From positions 100,664 to 164,663 of the forward strand of contig NZ_MUYM01000036.1 in the NCBI RefSeq assembly GCF_002150765.1: a DNA stretch of 64,000 nt, written 5' to 3'. Below the pieces are notes generated by a model, which saw only the letters and a list, made by a program, of their open reading frames with translations, did not search any database and had not been told where the DNA came from. Within the stretch, counting starts at the first letter, position 1, and every line of letters begins with the position of its first letter. This DNA comes from Lentzea kentuckyensis. Lineage in GTDB: Bacteria; Actinomycetota; Actinomycetes; Mycobacteriales; Pseudonocardiaceae. A program made the translations under genes and the position numbers. Positions 63,034 through 64,000 of the stretch are shown here, in pieces.

Positions 63034-63849
63034 ATGACTCCCGCTTGCGACCATCCGTGGTTCCAGATGCACCCAGTTACTCCCGAAAACATTGTGCGGC
63101 ACTACGAGCTCGCAACGTCCGGCGAGATCGAACGAAGCATGCGTTGGTACCGAGACGCCAATCATGTCGCCGTAACCATCGCGGACGGCGACGCCCATCT
63201 TGGCGCAGGCATGGTGGCCATCTATTCGCCTCAGCAGGGCTGGATCGAAAACATCCTCACTGCAGCACGTGTGCTCCAGGAGCGGAAGGGGATCGGCGGC
63301 CCCGGCTCTGGAGCGTTCGCGTCTGCGCTGCAGAAGCGTGTTGCCGATCGACTGCTGGCCGGTGAGCGATACGAAGACCTCCTCACCGGTCCGAAGATCC
63401 GCGACTTCGCCCACCTCATAGAGCACGGCGGCGACAAAGATCCGGAAGATCCGCATGTCGTGGTCGACAGGCACGCCATCTCCGTCGCGATCGGACACCC
63501 GGTCACCACCGAGGAGTACGGCGCGGCACCCCTCAAGGGGGCCAAGCGCCGCGACGGTTCGATCAGCCGTCGGCACTACGACCACGTCGTCGATCAGTAC
63601 CGGTCTGCTGCGGAACTGACGACCGCCAGTTCCGGCCGCCTTGTCGCAGCGCATCAGGTCCAGGCCGTTACCTGGCTCGTCCGGCAACGACTGAATCAGG
63701 AAACCGAGCAGCAGCGCGGCCTCAATCCGCTCGACAAGGCGCGAAATCGAGCCCGCGCCAACTCCGAAGAGGCATGGCAAGCCTTCAGGGAAATCCACCT
63801 ACCCGAGCTGGCTGTTTTTCCAGGCACTGGCTATTTGTCCGTCGCGTAG
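63034..63849 (+). CDS. unknown 271-residue protein of a type seen on mobile elements
   Basis: The ATG at 63034 has GAGGAA at a good distance; ATG 63007 lacks a site. Conserved-looking core: MVAIYSPQQGWIENILTAAR, GIGGPGSGAFASALQKRVAD, GPKIRDFAHLIEHGGDKDPE and HVVVDRHAISVAIGHPVTTE, followed by a basic helical tail. From memory, proteins with this GGPGSG ... AHLIEHGG ... DRHA pattern are frequent on actinobacterial phages and plasmids; their function is unknown to me. Confidence 0.78.
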   Translation: MTPACDHPWFQMHPVTPENIVRHYELATSGEIERSMRWYRDANHVAVTIADGDAHLGAGMVAIYSPQQGWIENILTAARVLQERKGIGGPGSGAFASALQKRVADRLLAGERYEDLLTGPKIRDFAHLIEHGGDKDPEDPHVVVDRHAISVAIGHPVTTEEYGAAPLKGAKRRDGSISRRHYDHVVDQYRSAAELTTASSGRLVAAHQVQAVTWLVRQRLNQETEQQRGLNPLDKARNRARANSEEAWQAFREIHLPELAVFPGTGYLSVA

Positions 63850-63919
63850 CGCTCGAACCTCACATCCGCACCCGGAAATTGAACCTCACTGCGCCAATGG
63901 AGCGAAAGGGAGCAGCACT

Positions 63920-64000
63920 ATGTCGCAGGACCGCCAAGCCGCCGAGTCGGCGCGTGCAGAACTCGCCAGGGAACGGGCTCGCGCCGACTCGTTCGAGATG
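63920..64000 (+). CDS. start of a gene running off the window (partial)
   Basis: An ATG preceded by GAAAGGGAG opens a frame of 27 codons to the window end (MSQDRQAAESARAELARERA...), charged and helical like a coiled coil. Too short to name. Confidence 0.5.
   Translation, partial: MSQDRQAAESARAELARERARADSFEM

Noticed and set aside
1..64000. CRISPR arrays, rRNA and riboswitches
   Set aside because: No regularly spaced repeats, no rRNA signature stretches and no recognised riboswitch core were seen on reading through the window.

Overview
The window is high-GC DNA with dense coding, frequent GTG starts and 4-base start/stop overlaps. It carries actinobacterial families: a WS/DGAT acyltransferase, an AfsR/SARP regulator, leaderless promoters and a large secreted HYR-repeat protein. 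This suggests a filamentous actinomycete, probably of the Pseudonocardiales. That is inference from style and gene content; no marker gene is present.

Layout. 0.1-2.0 kb holds a small membrane protein coupled to a wax ester synthase/diacylglycerol acyltransferase. 2.3-9.2 kb (minus) is one 2310-residue surface protein with FlgD-like Ig, PKD, FN3-like, SGNH-hydrolase, BIG2 and IPT modules. 9.6-11.5 kb is insertion-sequence scar tissue: an intact 1.2 kb element (here IS-A), the nuclease remnant to its left and an IS5-like transposase tail to its right. 12.0-24.3 kb (minus) is the most striking locus: an alpha/beta hydrolase, a caspase-like peptidase with intact His/Cys dyad and a 3010-residue protein of unknown family, all overlapping head to tail as one operon. 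24.6-26.2 kb is a truncated membrane protein and a decayed second IS (IS-B). 26.6-28.5 kb is an OLD-family ATPase/Toprim nuclease with IS-B DNA on both sides.

28.8-44.5 kb lies between two diverged 135-bp copies of a promoter-bearing repeat; a third, partial copy is at 36.2 kb. It contains a serine recombinase, a SHOCT protein, gene remnants, a secreted protein divergent from an AfsR/SARP regulator, a membrane-anchored pentapeptide-repeat protein, a HYR-repeat exoprotein and an unrecognised 368-residue protein.

44.7-55.4 kb looks like an anti-phage/conflict island. It starts with an AbrB-tyrosine integrase operon. Two very large effectors follow, a nuclease-like/helical protein with a degenerate P-loop and an HNH-STAND NTPase, each behind the same leaderless promoter arrangement. 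A fused, internally deleted copy of the AbrB-integrase module comes next, then a tightly overlapping three-gene operon of HNH nuclease, unknown 216-residue protein and MNT-like nucleotidyltransferase. The two copies of the integration module bracket the large effectors, which suggests stepwise cargo capture.

55.4-64 kb is quieter. It holds a glutamine-cyclotransferase-like lipoprotein, an IMPase-like protein lacking key metal ligands paired with an XRE regulator, a small exported protein, an orphan IclR-type HTH, an SDR with a PAS/GAF-like protein, a 134-nt palindrome, two unrecognised genes and one gene running off the end. No tRNA, rRNA or CRISPR array was found.
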